Positions 33,325 through 41,192 of a stretch of 64,000 bases of DNA are shown here, piece after piece. The stretch lies in the NCBI RefSeq assembly GCF_013870525.1, contig NZ_JACBXD010000014.1, forward strand, positions 62,001 through 126,000, in the 5' to 3' direction. The notes beneath the pieces are model-generated. The model was not told where the DNA came from and made no database searches. It was given only the letters and a program-made list of their open reading frames with translations. The position numbers were made by a program, and so were the translations under genes. The DNA comes from Amycolatopsis pittospori (GTDB lineage: Bacteria; Actinomycetota; Actinomycetes; Mycobacteriales; Pseudonocardiaceae). The number at the start of each line of letters is the position of its first letter. The first letter of the stretch is position 1.

Positions 33325-34692
33325 TTGTCAGAGACAGTGGTGTTCATCGTTGTCGGGCTGCTCGCGTTGTTCGTGGTCGTCGTCGTGGTCAAGGCCATCA
33401 TGGTGGTGCCGCAGGCGCAGTCCGCCGTGATCGAACGGCTGGGCCGGTTCCGGACGGTGGCTTCTCCCGGCCTGACGTTTCTGGTGCCCTTCCTGGACAA
33501 GGTGCGGGCGCGGATCGACCTCCGCGAGCAGGTCGTCTCGTTCCCGCCCCAGCCGGTGATCACCGAGGACAACCTGACCGTGTCGATCGACACGGTCGTG
33601 TACTTCCAGGTGACCGATTCGCGGGCCGCGGTCTACGAGATCTCGAACTACATCGTCGGTGTCGAGCAGCTGACCACCACGACACTGCGAAACGTCGTCG
33701 GTGGCATGAGCCTCGAGCAGACGCTGACCTCGCGTGACTCGATCAACAGCCAGCTCCGCGGCGTGCTCGACGAGGCCACCGGCCGCTGGGGCATCCGTGT
33801 CGCGCGAGTCGAGCTGAAGGCGATCGACCCGCCGCCCTCCATCCAGGACTCGATGGAGAAGCAGATGCGCGCCGACCGTGAGAAGCGCGCGATGATCCTG
33901 ACCGCCGAAGGTCAGCGTGAGTCGGCGATCAAGACCGCGGAAGGTCAGAAGCAGAGCCAGATCCTCGCGGCCGAAGGTGCCAAGCAGGCCGCGATCCTGA
34001 GCGCGGAGGCGGAGCGGCAGTCGCGGATCCTGCGAGCGCAGGGTGAACGAGCCGCTCGCTACCTGCAGGCACAGGGTCAGGCGAAGGCGATCGAGAAGGT
34101 CTTCGCGGCGATCAAGGCCGGGCGTCCCACGCCCGAGGTCCTGGCCTACCAGTACCTGCAGACCTTGCCGCAGATGGCGCAAGGCGACGCGAACAAGGTC
34201 TGGATGATCCCGAGCGACTACGGCAAGGCCCTGGAAGGCTTCGCCCGCGCGCTCGGTGCTCCCGGCGACGACGGCGTGTTCCGCTACGAGCCGCCGAAGG
34301 AAGAGGTCGTCGAGAAGCCGGATCTCGAGGACGAAGAGGTTCAGGGCTGGTTCGACACCTCCAGCGACCCGAAGGTCGCCGAGGCCGTCGCCGCGGCGGA
34401 AGCCGTGGCACGCAAGGAGGTTCCGGCCCTGGGTGTCGCGACGCCGCGCCAGGAGCCGCCCGCGCCGCGTCAGGTTCCAAAGGCCGCGCCGGCTCCCGAG
34501 CCGGAGGCCGCTCCGGAGCCCCCGCAGCAGCAGGCCCCGCCGCCCGCCCAGCTCCCGCAGCCCCAGCCGCCGTCGGCTCCGCAGGGCGGCCCGTACCAGG
34601 GCCCTCCGGGACAGGCGCCGGGTGGTAGCGGACCGTTCCCGCAGCAGGGTCCGTTCGGCGGCCCTCAGGGCGGGCCGCCGCCGCAGCGCTGA
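33325..34692 (+). CDS. SPFH/band-7 (stomatin-like, paraslipin) membrane protein
   Basis: 455 residues. One N-terminal membrane anchor (VFIVVGLLALFVVVVVVKAIMVV) precedes the SPFH domain (about 25-185: VPQAQSAVIERLGRF, SPGLTFLVPFLDKV, RNVVGGMSLEQTLTSRD). A long charged coiled coil (about 185-260) contains Ala/Glu/Gln repeats (ILTAEGQRESAIKTAEGQKQ). The last 130 residues are Pro/Gln/Gly-rich and disordered, an unusually long tail for the family. It should form large membrane-attached oligomers with NfeD. The TTG start is supported by AAGGGG 7 nt upstream. Confidence 0.93.
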   Translation: MSETVVFIVVGLLALFVVVVVVKAIMVVPQAQSAVIERLGRFRTVASPGLTFLVPFLDKVRARIDLREQVVSFPPQPVITEDNLTVSIDTVVYFQVTDSRAAVYEISNYIVGVEQLTTTTLRNVVGGMSLEQTLTSRDSINSQLRGVLDEATGRWGIRVARVELKAIDPPPSIQDSMEKQMRADREKRAMILTAEGQRESAIKTAEGQKQSQILAAEGAKQAAILSAEAERQSRILRAQGERAARYLQAQGQAKAIEKVFAAIKAGRPTPEVLAYQYLQTLPQMAQGDANKVWMIPSDYGKALEGFARALGAPGDDGVFRYEPPKEEVVEKPDLEDEEVQGWFDTSSDPKVAEAVAAAEAVARKEVPALGVATPRQEPPAPRQVPKAAPAPEPEAAPEPPQQQAPPPAQLPQPQPPSAPQGGPYQGPPGQAPGGSGPFPQQGPFGGPQGGPPPQR

Positions 34693-34701
34693 TCCAGGAT
34701 C

Positions 34702-34737
34702 GGAAAAGGGCCGTCCCGTGAGGGGCGGCCCTTTTCC
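34702..34737. terminator. Rho-independent-like terminator after the SPFH gene
   Basis: GGAAAAGGGCCG...CGGCCCTTTTCC: a stem of about 15 pairs with one bulge and a short GTGAG loop, beginning 10 bases after the stop. The A-rich and T-rich arms make it work in both directions. Confidence 0.85.
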
Positions 34738-34740
34738 GTG

Positions 34741-34763
34741 GAGCTGAAGGGGACCTTCAGCTC
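34741..34763. repeat. tgaagg-type palindrome
   Basis: GAGCTGAAGG and CCTTCAGCTC pair perfectly over 10 bases around GGA, right after the terminator, and the right arm reaches the stop codon of the convergent gene. Same style as the elements at 5404 and 25476. Confidence 0.6.
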
Positions 34764-35311
34764 TATGGGGTCCGCGTCTCGCCGCCGGTGTCTGACGGTT
34801 TCACCGGTTGAGCGTCACCGCCGAACGCTTCGGCGGCGGCGTGGACACGCAACTCTTCGATTTCGTCGATCTGCCGTCTGGCCCTCTTGATCAGATCGTC
34901 GAGGCGGCCGGCGTCGATCCGCGGATCGGTGTCGGCGCACACCCGCAGGGTTCGCCACCCGGACGCCTTGCCTTCGACACCCAGGCGCAACGCCTCGAGC
35001 TCGACGACCCGGCTCAGCGGGGATCTGGACACGAGCCGTCCGTTCGGCTTGAGCCGTGCCGCCTTCTCCACCGCCCAAGCCGCGACGGCCTTGTAGCGGC
35101 GGACCGGAACGTCCAGCGCCGCCATCACGGTCAGCAGAGCGGCACGGTCGTCCGCGATCTCCACGGCCAGTCTGTCGAGCACACCGGCGGGATCTCTGTC
35201 GCCTTCGGCGCCGGCGACGCGCTTGGCGAGTTCGGTTCCGGCGATGGCGCCCGCCAGGTGGTCGTTGAGGTAGATGCCGAGCAAAGCGGGGTCGGGGGAG
35301 GAAGTATGCAT
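34763..35311 (-). CDS. Hypothetical helical protein, actinobacterial
   Basis: 182 residues, predicted all-helical and soluble: PALLGIYLNDHLAGAIAGTELAKRVAGAEGD at the N-terminus, then IADDRAALLTVMAALDVPVRRYKAVAAWAVEKAARLKPNGRL. The pattern resembles an actinobacterial family of unknown function seen as single genes; a ferritin-like four-helix arrangement is conceivable because the charged positions repeat along the helices, but no di-iron motif is evident. The ATG at 35311 is directly before the conserved part. It is divergent from a PPOX-type gene and converges on the SPFH gene. Confidence 0.65.
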   Translation of the reverse strand: MHTSSPDPALLGIYLNDHLAGAIAGTELAKRVAGAEGDRDPAGVLDRLAVEIADDRAALLTVMAALDVPVRRYKAVAAWAVEKAARLKPNGRLVSRSPLSRVVELEALRLGVEGKASGWRTLRVCADTDPRIDAGRLDDLIKRARRQIDEIEELRVHAAAEAFGGDAQPVKPSDTGGETRTP

Positions 35312-35393
35312 GTTCGAGGCGTACCCGCTCCCAGTGCGCCGAAACCGATCGGCGCTGGACCTCGACTGGAGTCGAAGTTGCAGGGTGTACGCC

Positions 35394-35876
35394 ATGGACC
35401 GACCGATCTTCGATGTACAAGGTTTCCTCGACGAGCCGCGGTTGCCCGCCAGCGTCGCCGCCACGACCGGCCGGGGGAAGCCGGCCCTGGCGATGATGTG
35501 GTTCGTGGCCGAGGAGCGCCGGCTGTGGTTCCACACTCCGGTGCTCGACGATCGTCCGAACCCCTTCCTGGACGCGGCTCGCCACAACCGCGACGTCGCG
35601 GTCATGATCGCGACGTTCGCTCCACCCGATGACGTCCGGCAGGTGCGGATGACGGGGCCCGCCAGGCTGGAGACCAAGGACGTGGCGCGGGTCCGCCGCA
35701 TCTACGAGCGCTACATCCCCGGCTGGTCGCCGGACTGGGCGGACCACGCGGCGTCGCCGAACGCCTTGCTGTGGTCGATGTCCCCGGACCGGGGTATGGC
35801 CGCGACCTACCCCGGTCTGGAGAACCGCCCGGTTTTCCGATGGTCCGCACCGGCGGACGGACCGCTCAACTCCTGA
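35394..35876 (+). CDS. Pyridoxamine-5'-phosphate-oxidase-fold protein
   Basis: 160 residues from the ATG at 35394. FLDEPRLPASVAATTGRGKPALAMMWFVAEERRLWFHTP is the strand pair of the FMN/F420 split barrel, and NRDVAVMIATFAPPDDVRQVRMTGPARLE the second part. An in-frame ATG at 35310 would add 28 poorly structured residues. Substrate and cofactor unknown. Its 3' end overlaps the MerR gene on the other strand by 11 bases. Confidence 0.75.
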   Translation: MDRPIFDVQGFLDEPRLPASVAATTGRGKPALAMMWFVAEERRLWFHTPVLDDRPNPFLDAARHNRDVAVMIATFAPPDDVRQVRMTGPARLETKDVARVRRIYERYIPGWSPDWADHAASPNALLWSMSPDRGMAATYPGLENRPVFRWSAPADGPLNS

Positions 35877-36243
35877 GGAAGCCGAGATTCCGGTATTCGT
35901 CGACCACCGCGGCGAGCTCGGCGATCCGCGCTTGTCCGGCGTCGATGAGGCGTTGCCCGGCGGCCGTCCACAGATCCAGGTCGGGGGACATCGGCGGGAT
36001 CTCGGACAGGATCTCCGCGCTCTCGGCCAGGCTGAGTCCGACGCGCTGGGCGGCGACCGCGAGCCGGATCCGGCAGATGGCGTCGACCGTGAACCGGCGG
36101 GCGTTGCCCTTGGTCCGCTCGGCGGTGATGACGCGGTACCGCTCGTAGTACCGGACGGCGTTGGCCGAGACCCCGGCCCGGCTCGCGACCTCGCTGATGG
36201 TCAGGCGCCCGTCTGCCAGAGGAACTGCCGCGGTCCGCGTCAT
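35866..36243 (-). CDS. MerR-family regulator
   Basis: 125 residues: the MerR winged HTH (LTISEVASRAGVSANAVRYYERYRVITAERTKGNARRFT, about 14-55), then a dimerisation helix. The C-terminal effector region has no cysteine cluster, so it is not a SoxR-type iron-sulfur or metal sensor. It is the last gene of a three-gene unit with an MFS exporter and an FMN reductase, joined by a 4-nt overlap, and probably controls that unit in response to a small toxic compound. Confidence 0.85.
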   Translation of the reverse strand: MTRTAAVPLADGRLTISEVASRAGVSANAVRYYERYRVITAERTKGNARRFTVDAICRIRLAVAAQRVGLSLAESAEILSEIPPMSPDLDLWTAAGQRLIDAGQARIAELAAVVDEYRNLGFLRS

Positions 36244-37697
36244 GCCGCACTCCGTACCGTCGTGGGTTCCGCCACCGGGGCGGCCAGGGCGGGCCGGGTC
36301 CTTAGCCTGACCACCAGGGCGATCACCATGACCGCGAGGACACCGAAGAGAGTCACACGGTATGCGGACACGACCTCCGCGGAGAGCGTCGCGTCGGACG
36401 CCGGGTCCGCCAAGGCCGCGAGGCCCCGCCCGTCGGTGGCCGCCGCGGTCAGGGCGGTGAACACCGCGCTCACCGCCGTGGTGCCGACGGCCGTCGCGAT
36501 GGTGCTGGTCAACGGCAGGATCGCGGAACCGGACGCGAGGTCTGAACCGTGCAGGTTCCGCCCGGCGCTCACGATGGTGGGCATCATGATCGCTCCGGTG
36601 CCGGCTCCCTGGACCACTCCCAAGATCGCCAGCAGGAGGTACGGCGTCTCCGGCGTGAGGACGAGCGTGGTCAGCCCGGTGGCGACGATCGCGAGACTCA
36701 GCCCGGTCCCGACCACGATCCGCGGACCGAAGCGTTCCAGGACGCGGGCGGCGATCTGGATGCTGACGCCCATCCCGATCGCGGCCGGCACCCCAAGCAG
36801 TGCGCTGATCAAGGCCGAGTCGCCGCGGATGACCTGGACGTAAGTCGGCATCAGCAGCATCGAGCCGAAGTACGGCGCGGCGTAGAGGACGAGGATCACG
36901 GCGTTGCGCCCGAACGTCCGGTCACGCAGGAGACGGACGTTCAGCAGCGGCGCGTGATGCCGCCACGACCGGCGGACGAACGCGGTGATCAGCGCCAGGC
37001 CCACCAGGACGATCGACGTACGGATGGTGGCGCCGGTCGACTCTTCGCTGAGGCCGTAAGCCACCGCGACGACACCGGGGACGAGCAACAGGCCGCCCAC
37101 GAAGTCGATCGGGATACGTTCCGTCGAAAGCGGTCCGGCCGGTACCCAGCGCAGCACTCCCACGATGGCGAGCAGTGCGGGCGGAACGGTGATGAAGAAC
37201 AGCATTCGCCACGACGCACTGTCCAGCAGGACGCCGCCGAGCACCGGGCCGAGGATCGGTCCGATGAGCAGGGGCAGGCCGGTGATCGTGGTCATCCGGC
37301 CACGGCGCTCCGGGGCCACCGCGCCGAAGCCGATGGTCATGCCCAAGGGATTGATCAGGCCTCCGGCGAGACCCTGGACCGCCCGGGCGGCGATCAGCCA
37401 ACCGAGGTCACCGGCGGCTCCGGCGCCCGCCGACGCCACCGCGAACACGAGCAACGCCGCCAGATAGACGCGGCGCGCTCCCCAGCGTTGAGCGAGTGTC
37501 GCCGCGAGAGGCATCGCCGCGACCATGCCGAGCGCGTAGGCGGTGGCGATCCATTGGATCGTGGTGAGCGGAGCGGAGAAGGTCGTCATGAACTGCGGCA
37601 GCGCGACCGCGACGATCGTGGTGTCGAGGACGGCCATCAGCCCGCCGAGCGCGATGACCGACGCGATGCGCAGTTCCTGACCGGTCAGCCGGTTCAT
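36240..37697 (-). CDS. MFS drug exporter, DHA2 (14-helix) family
   Basis: 485 residues with about 14 membrane helices. GLMAVLDTTIVAVALPQFM is the D1 motif of DHA2 exporters, LAQRWGARRVYLAAL motif A, and LGPVLGGVLLDSASWRMLFFI motif C, the antiporter signature. It should export a hydrophobic compound in exchange for protons. It overlaps by 4 nt the FMN reductase upstream and the MerR gene downstream, forming a reductase-exporter-regulator unit typical of quinone or dye detoxification. ATG at 37697. Confidence 0.9.
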   Translation of the reverse strand: MNRLTGQELRIASVIALGGLMAVLDTTIVAVALPQFMTTFSAPLTTIQWIATAYALGMVAAMPLAATLAQRWGARRVYLAALLVFAVASAGAGAAGDLGWLIAARAVQGLAGGLINPLGMTIGFGAVAPERRGRMTTITGLPLLIGPILGPVLGGVLLDSASWRMLFFITVPPALLAIVGVLRWVPAGPLSTERIPIDFVGGLLLVPGVVAVAYGLSEESTGATIRTSIVLVGLALITAFVRRSWRHHAPLLNVRLLRDRTFGRNAVILVLYAAPYFGSMLLMPTYVQVIRGDSALISALLGVPAAIGMGVSIQIAARVLERFGPRIVVGTGLSLAIVATGLTTLVLTPETPYLLLAILGVVQGAGTGAIMMPTIVSAGRNLHGSDLASGSAILPLTSTIATAVGTTAVSAVFTALTAAATDGRGLAALADPASDATLSAEVVSAYRVTLFGVLAVMVIALVVRLRTRPALAAPVAEPTTVRSAA

Positions 37698-38278
37698 GCC
37701 GCACTCTCCACTTCGGCGACACGTCCGGCGCGCAGGGTGCGGGCCCACCAGCCGAGCTCGGTCATCGTCGCGGTCAGCGCGGCGCGCTCACCCTCGGTGG
37801 CCTTGTAGCCGTTCTCGCCGAAACGGGTCCACGGTGCGGCGAGGAGGACGGCGTCGCGGATGGTGGTGGCCCTCAGCTCGGGGAAGATCAGCCGCAGCTG
37901 CTCGATCGCACGGATGCCGCCCGACCCCGCGCCGTAGCCGACGAACGCGACGGGCTTGTACGCCCATTCCTGGTAATGCCAGTCGATCGCGTTCTTCAGC
38001 GCGGCCGGGAAACTGTGGTTGTACTCGGGTGTGACGACCAGGTAGGCGTCGGCCGCGTGCAGTCTGCCGCTGATCGCCGTCTCGGTGCCGCCGGGCCGCG
38101 TTCCCTGCAACGGGAGATCGACGTCGGCGAGGTCGATCACGTCGACCTCCAGGCCGTCGGTCGTGGCGAGTTCGGTCTCCAGCCAGCTCGTGATCGCGTC
38201 GGCGAACCGTTCGTGCCGGACGCTGCCGATGATCACGGCGAGGCGGAGTGGGGACTGTGCGGTGGTCTCGGTGCTCAT
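37694..38278 (-). CDS. NADPH-dependent FMN reductase (flavodoxin fold)
   Basis: 194 residues of the NADPH-dependent FMN reductase/azoreductase family: RLAVIIGSVRHERFADAIT (FMN phosphate loop), VVTPEYNHSFPAALKNAIDWHYQEW (family signature) and VGYGAGSGGIRAIEQLR. It likely reduces quinones or azo compounds. First gene of the MFS/MerR unit. The ATG at 38278 has a TAGCGT box 7 nt upstream. A perfect TGAGCTCA palindrome near 38307-38314 could be part of the MerR operator. Confidence 0.88.
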   Translation of the reverse strand: MSTETTAQSPLRLAVIIGSVRHERFADAITSWLETELATTDGLEVDVIDLADVDLPLQGTRPGGTETAISGRLHAADAYLVVTPEYNHSFPAALKNAIDWHYQEWAYKPVAFVGYGAGSGGIRAIEQLRLIFPELRATTIRDAVLLAAPWTRFGENGYKATEGERAALTATMTELGWWARTLRAGRVAEVESAA

Positions 38279-38373
38279 GTCGATGACGCTAAAAGTTCGT
38301 CCATAGGTGAGCTCAAGGTCGTTGGGGCACTGATCACGATCCCTGGACCTCCAGCTATATCGAGGTTGTAGTG

Positions 38374-38403
38374 TTGACATGTAGGGAAAACCCTACGTAT
38401 GGT
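38374..38403 (+). promoter_or_regulatory. VOC/ArsR operon promoter with operator between -35 and -10
   Basis: TTGACA (38374-38379) and TATGGT (38398-38403) are 18 bases apart. The spacer is filled by the perfect inverted repeat GTAGGG aaaa CCCTAC (38381-38396). The -10 ends 6 nt before the VOC ATG, so transcription should begin at or next to the start codon. A repressor on this palindrome would block polymerase directly; the ArsR protein two genes in is the candidate. Confidence 0.75.
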
Positions 38404-38409
38404 GCCGGC

Positions 38410-38796
38410 ATGAACATCGACCGGATCCAGTTCCTCACCGTGCCCGTCTCCGATCAGGCCAAGGCGCGGGACTTCTACGTCGGCAAGCTCGGTTTCGATC
38501 TGCTCGTCGAGGTCAGCGGGCCGCACGGCCCGTTCGTCATGGTCGGCCCGAAGGGGGCGGAGACCGGGATCGTCCTGGCCGACCGTCCCGTCGGCGGGCT
38601 CGACCACGACGCGCGGGTGCACCTCCAGCTCGCCACCACCGACGTCAACGCCGACATCGCCGGACTGCGCGCTCAGGGCGTCGAGGTGGGGGACGCGGAG
38701 GAGATGCCCTGGGGGCGCGCGACGTCCCTGAGGGACCCCGACGGCAACGCGATCGGGCTACTCGAAGCGTCGGGCTACGGGAACTGGCCGCGCTGA
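38410..38796 (+). CDS. VOC-family (glyoxalase/dioxygenase-fold) protein
   Basis: 128 residues: two beta-alpha-beta3 modules with IQFLTVPVSDQAKARDFYVGKLGFDLLVE at the start and WGRATSLRDPDGNAIGLLE at the end. The fold binds a divalent metal in glyoxalase I and dioxygenases and sequesters drugs in bleomycin-resistance proteins; the role here is unknown. First gene of an operon with ArsR and SRPBCC genes (TGATG and CTGA overlaps). The start has no SD and lies 6 nt after a -10 box, so it is probably leaderless. Confidence 0.87.
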   Translation: MNIDRIQFLTVPVSDQAKARDFYVGKLGFDLLVEVSGPHGPFVMVGPKGAETGIVLADRPVGGLDHDARVHLQLATTDVNADIAGLRAQGVEVGDAEEMPWGRATSLRDPDGNAIGLLEASGYGNWPR

Positions 38797-39113
38797 TGCC
38801 GGTCAACGACGACGTGTTCGCCGCGCTCGCCCACCCGGCCCGTCGGGAGGTGCTGGGGATCCTCCTCGAAGGCCCGAGGGCGGCTGGGGAGATCGCCGAA
38901 CGTTTCGACATGCGTCGTCCGAGTCTGTCCGAACACCTTCGGGTACTGCGAGAGGCCGGCCTCGTCCGCGAACAGCGGCACGGCCGAAACCGTGTCTACT
39001 CATTGGAAGCCGCGCCGCTGCAAGAGGTTTCGGACTGGCTCTCGCCGTACGAGCGGTTCTGGCGCGGCAAACTGGCGAATCTGCGTGACCTGCTCGACGA
39101 GGAGGACTTCTGA
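38796..39113 (+). CDS. ArsR-family winged-helix repressor
   Basis: 105 residues with the ArsR HTH: FAALAHPARREVLGILLEGPRAAGEIAERFDMRRPSLSEHLRVLREAGLV (about 7-60). No metal-binding Cys motif, so it belongs to the non-metal group that is usually encoded with AHSA1/SRPBCC proteins, as here. The ATG overlaps the VOC stop by one base (TGATG). It is a good candidate to bind the palindrome in the operon promoter. Confidence 0.9.
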   Translation: MPVNDDVFAALAHPARREVLGILLEGPRAAGEIAERFDMRRPSLSEHLRVLREAGLVREQRHGRNRVYSLEAAPLQEVSDWLSPYERFWRGKLANLRDLLDEEDF

Positions 39114-39547
39114 ACGCCGAGGATCCGACAGCCGTCCACGTCGACCAGTTCCTGGCGCATCCGCCGCGCAAGGTGTGGCGCGCACTGACCGAACCGGACC
39201 TGCTGGAACGCTGGCTGCGAATGCCGAACGACATCAAACCCGTGGTAGGGCACCGATTCGAACTCCTCGCGGACCCGGTGCCTGCCGCGGGGTTCGCCGG
39301 TGGACCGGTGGCCTGCGAAGTGCTGGCCGTGGAGCCGGAACGGTTGCTCAGCATCAGCTGGGGTCCGGAATGGACGGTCACCTGGCGGCTCGAACCGGAA
39401 GGCCGGGGCACGCGGCTGTTCCTCAGCCACGAAGGCTTCGATCCCGACGACGAGTTCCAACGGATGTCGCGCAGGATCATGAGCGGCGGCTGGCGCACCG
39501 GCGTCCCGAAGGCCCTGGCTCGCGTACTCGATGACATGCCGGACTAG
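39110..39547 (+). CDS. SRPBCC (AHSA1-like) protein with probable CTG start
   Basis: 145 residues if translation begins at CTG 39110. Family members start with the strand VHVDQFLAHPPRKVWRALTEPDLLERWL, which lies entirely upstream of the first conventional start (GTG 39173); starting there would remove beta-strand 1. The frame has a stop at 39086, and between it and 39173 there is no ATG, GTG or TTG. The CTG overlaps the ArsR stop as CTGA, has GAGGAGG 5 nt upstream, and mimics the ATGA/GTGA couplings used elsewhere here. The SRPBCC fold binds hydrophobic ligands. Probably acts with the ArsR and VOC proteins. Confidence 0.8.
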   Translation: MNAEDPTAVHVDQFLAHPPRKVWRALTEPDLLERWLRMPNDIKPVVGHRFELLADPVPAAGFAGGPVACEVLAVEPERLLSISWGPEWTVTWRLEPEGRGTRLFLSHEGFDPDDEFQRMSRRIMSGGWRTGVPKALARVLDDMPD

Positions 39548-39610
39548 GGGGAGTGGCAGACCCTGGGCGGCCCGGGCTGAGGGAAAGGCGCAGGTGGCGC
39601 GATGGGCGAC

Positions 39611-39664
39611 GGTGGTCGTGAGTGGCGATTCGGGTTAGAACCCGAATCGCCACTCACGACCACC
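39611..39664. repeat. Perfect 26-base inverted repeat with TTAGAA centre
   Basis: Two 26-base arms, starting GGTGGTCGTGAGTGGC and ending GCCACTCACGACCACC, match perfectly around a 2-base AG loop, giving the centre GGGTTAGAACCC. It lies between tandem genes. The element at 54956-55001 shares CGTGAGTG, the TTAGAA centre and CACTCACG. It should act as a terminator and belongs to a dispersed palindrome family. Confidence 0.85.
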
Positions 39665-39721
39665 GGGCGGGTACGCCCACTGAAGAAACCGGCGGTTGAC
39701 CTCGGGTCTAGGATCCCCGCT

Positions 39722-40294
39722 GTGACGGACGAAAAACCGCTCCGAGCCGATGCCCGCCGAAACCGGACCAGGGTGCTGGAGGCTGCGGAGCGCGTCTTCA
39801 CGGCCAAGGGCACCAGTGCGCCGACCGAGGAGGTCGCCCGGGAGGCCGGAGTCGGCGTCGGCACGGTGTTCCGGCACTTCCCGACGAAGGAAGCCCTGCT
39901 GGAAGCCGTTCTCTACGCGCGGCTTCACCGCTTCGTCGACGAAGCGGAAGCGACCGTGGCCGCCGATTCGCCGGACCCGGGTGCCGCGTTCTTCGGGTTC
40001 CTGACCGGATGGATCGAGATGGCCGGCGCCAAGAACGCTTACTTCGAAGCCTTGTCGGCGGCCGGGGTCAGCGTTCCTTCGGCGGGATCGGTCATCGGAG
40101 TCCGGCTGAAGGACGCGCTCGGTGTACTTCTCAGCCGGGCACAAGACACCGGCGACGTCCGTAAGGACCTCGGTGTCGAGGAGTTGATCCCGGTGATCAT
40201 CGGGACGGCGAAGGCGGCGGAGCATGCCGGGCCCGAATTGCGGGCCCGGACGGTCTGCATCCTCTTCGACGGGCTCCGGCCGCGTCAGGCGTAG
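39722..40294 (+). CDS. TetR-family regulator
   Basis: 190 residues from GTG 39722. HTH: RVLEAAERVFTAKGTSAPTEEVAREAGVGVGTVFRHFPTKEALLEAV (about 17-63); C-terminal domain of the SBD-type seen in many actinobacterial TetR proteins. A TAGGAT box lies 7 nt before the start. No divergent partner; the neighbouring SGNH hydrolase converges and overlaps by 10 bases, so the target is not obvious. Confidence 0.87.
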   Translation: MTDEKPLRADARRNRTRVLEAAERVFTAKGTSAPTEEVAREAGVGVGTVFRHFPTKEALLEAVLYARLHRFVDEAEATVAADSPDPGAAFFGFLTGWIEMAGAKNAYFEALSAAGVSVPSAGSVIGVRLKDALGVLLSRAQDTGDVRKDLGVEELIPVIIGTAKAAEHAGPELRARTVCILFDGLRPRQA

Positions 40295-41052
40295 GGATCC
40301 ATCGTCGGCCGCTTCGGCGCGAGCGCGTCTCCGGAGGACTCGCCGCGTAGCCGTCGCTTGATCCACGGTACGGCGTGTTCTTTGCCCCACTGCAGGTTCT
40401 CGGTGCGCCGGGCCTGCGGGCTGAGCAGCGGACGCGGTCCGAGTTCGGCCGGTGTCAGCTTATGCGGTTCGCCGAGGGCGTCGAGGACGGCGGCAGCGAT
40501 TTCGTTGTGTCCCAACGAGTTCAGATGCAGACGATCGGGTGCCCACAGTCGCCGGTCCCGGAGTTGCCGCATCGCCCACATGTCCACGAGCAGTGTCCCG
40601 TGCCGGGCGGCGATCCCGCGGACGTGCTCGTTGTAGATCGCGACGCGGCCTCGGATGCGGCGGAACAGCGCGTCTTCGACGCCGTCAACGCCGGTGAAGA
40701 GCACGACACGCGCGCCGGTGGCGACGACCTTGCCGACCGCGACGTCGTAATCGTCGAGGAGGGCGTCGATATCGACCTTCGGCCGCATCAGGTCGTTGCC
40801 GCCGGCGTACAGCGTCACGATGTCCGGGTTCAGCGCGAGCGCGGGATCGAGCTGCTCGGCGAGGACCTGCCCGAGGAGTTTGCCGCGGATCGCGAGGTTG
40901 GCGTAGCGGAAGCCGGGGTGGTTGCCCGCGAGCTGGCCCGCGACGCGGTCGGCCCAGCCGCGGACGCCGTTGGGGGACGACGGGTCCTCGTCGCCCACCC
41001 CTTCGGTGAAGGAGTCGCCGAGACATACTAAGCGGTTGGTCGTTGCGGACAT
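40285..41052 (-). CDS. SGNH/GDSL-family hydrolase, cytoplasmic
   Basis: 255 residues. Block I LVCLGDSFTEGVGDE holds the nucleophilic Ser, block III TLYAGGNDLMRP the oxyanion Asn, and block V DRLHLNSLGHNEIA the Asp and His. A 35-residue basic C-terminal extension (WIKRRLRGESSGD) follows the domain. No signal peptide, so it is an intracellular esterase or lipase-like enzyme; actinobacterial relatives are uncharacterised. A TAACAT box (41059-41064) lies 6 nt before the ATG, suggesting a leaderless message. Confidence 0.87.
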   Translation of the reverse strand: MSATTNRLVCLGDSFTEGVGDEDPSSPNGVRGWADRVAGQLAGNHPGFRYANLAIRGKLLGQVLAEQLDPALALNPDIVTLYAGGNDLMRPKVDIDALLDDYDVAVGKVVATGARVVLFTGVDGVEDALFRRIRGRVAIYNEHVRGIAARHGTLLVDMWAMRQLRDRRLWAPDRLHLNSLGHNEIAAAVLDALGEPHKLTPAELGPRPLLSPQARRTENLQWGKEHAVPWIKRRLRGESSGDALAPKRPTMDPYA

Positions 41053-41152
41053 GCTCAGATGTTACCCAGACGGTCGCGCTTGGCCGGCCAGCCCCTGCCC
41101 ATGCCGGATCCGCGCCGCGGCACAGGATGTTCGCGGAAGCGTCGTGCCAGTC

Positions 41153-41188
41153 GTAGTTGACAAGTCCCATAGTGGACTTGTCTACTAC
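41153..41188. promoter_or_regulatory. PadR operator candidate
   Basis: GTAGTTGACAAGTCC and GGACTTGTCTACTAC form 15-base inverted arms with one mismatch around a 6-base spacer, ending 4 bases before the PadR start. PadR proteins typically repress their own promoter through such sites. Confidence 0.72.
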
Positions 41189-41192
41189 GGGG

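Noticed and set aside
33249..33737. Alternative gene in another frame over the NfeD/SPFH junction
   Set aside because: Translation is Arg/Gly-rich and overlaps the conserved SPFH domain; a shadow frame.
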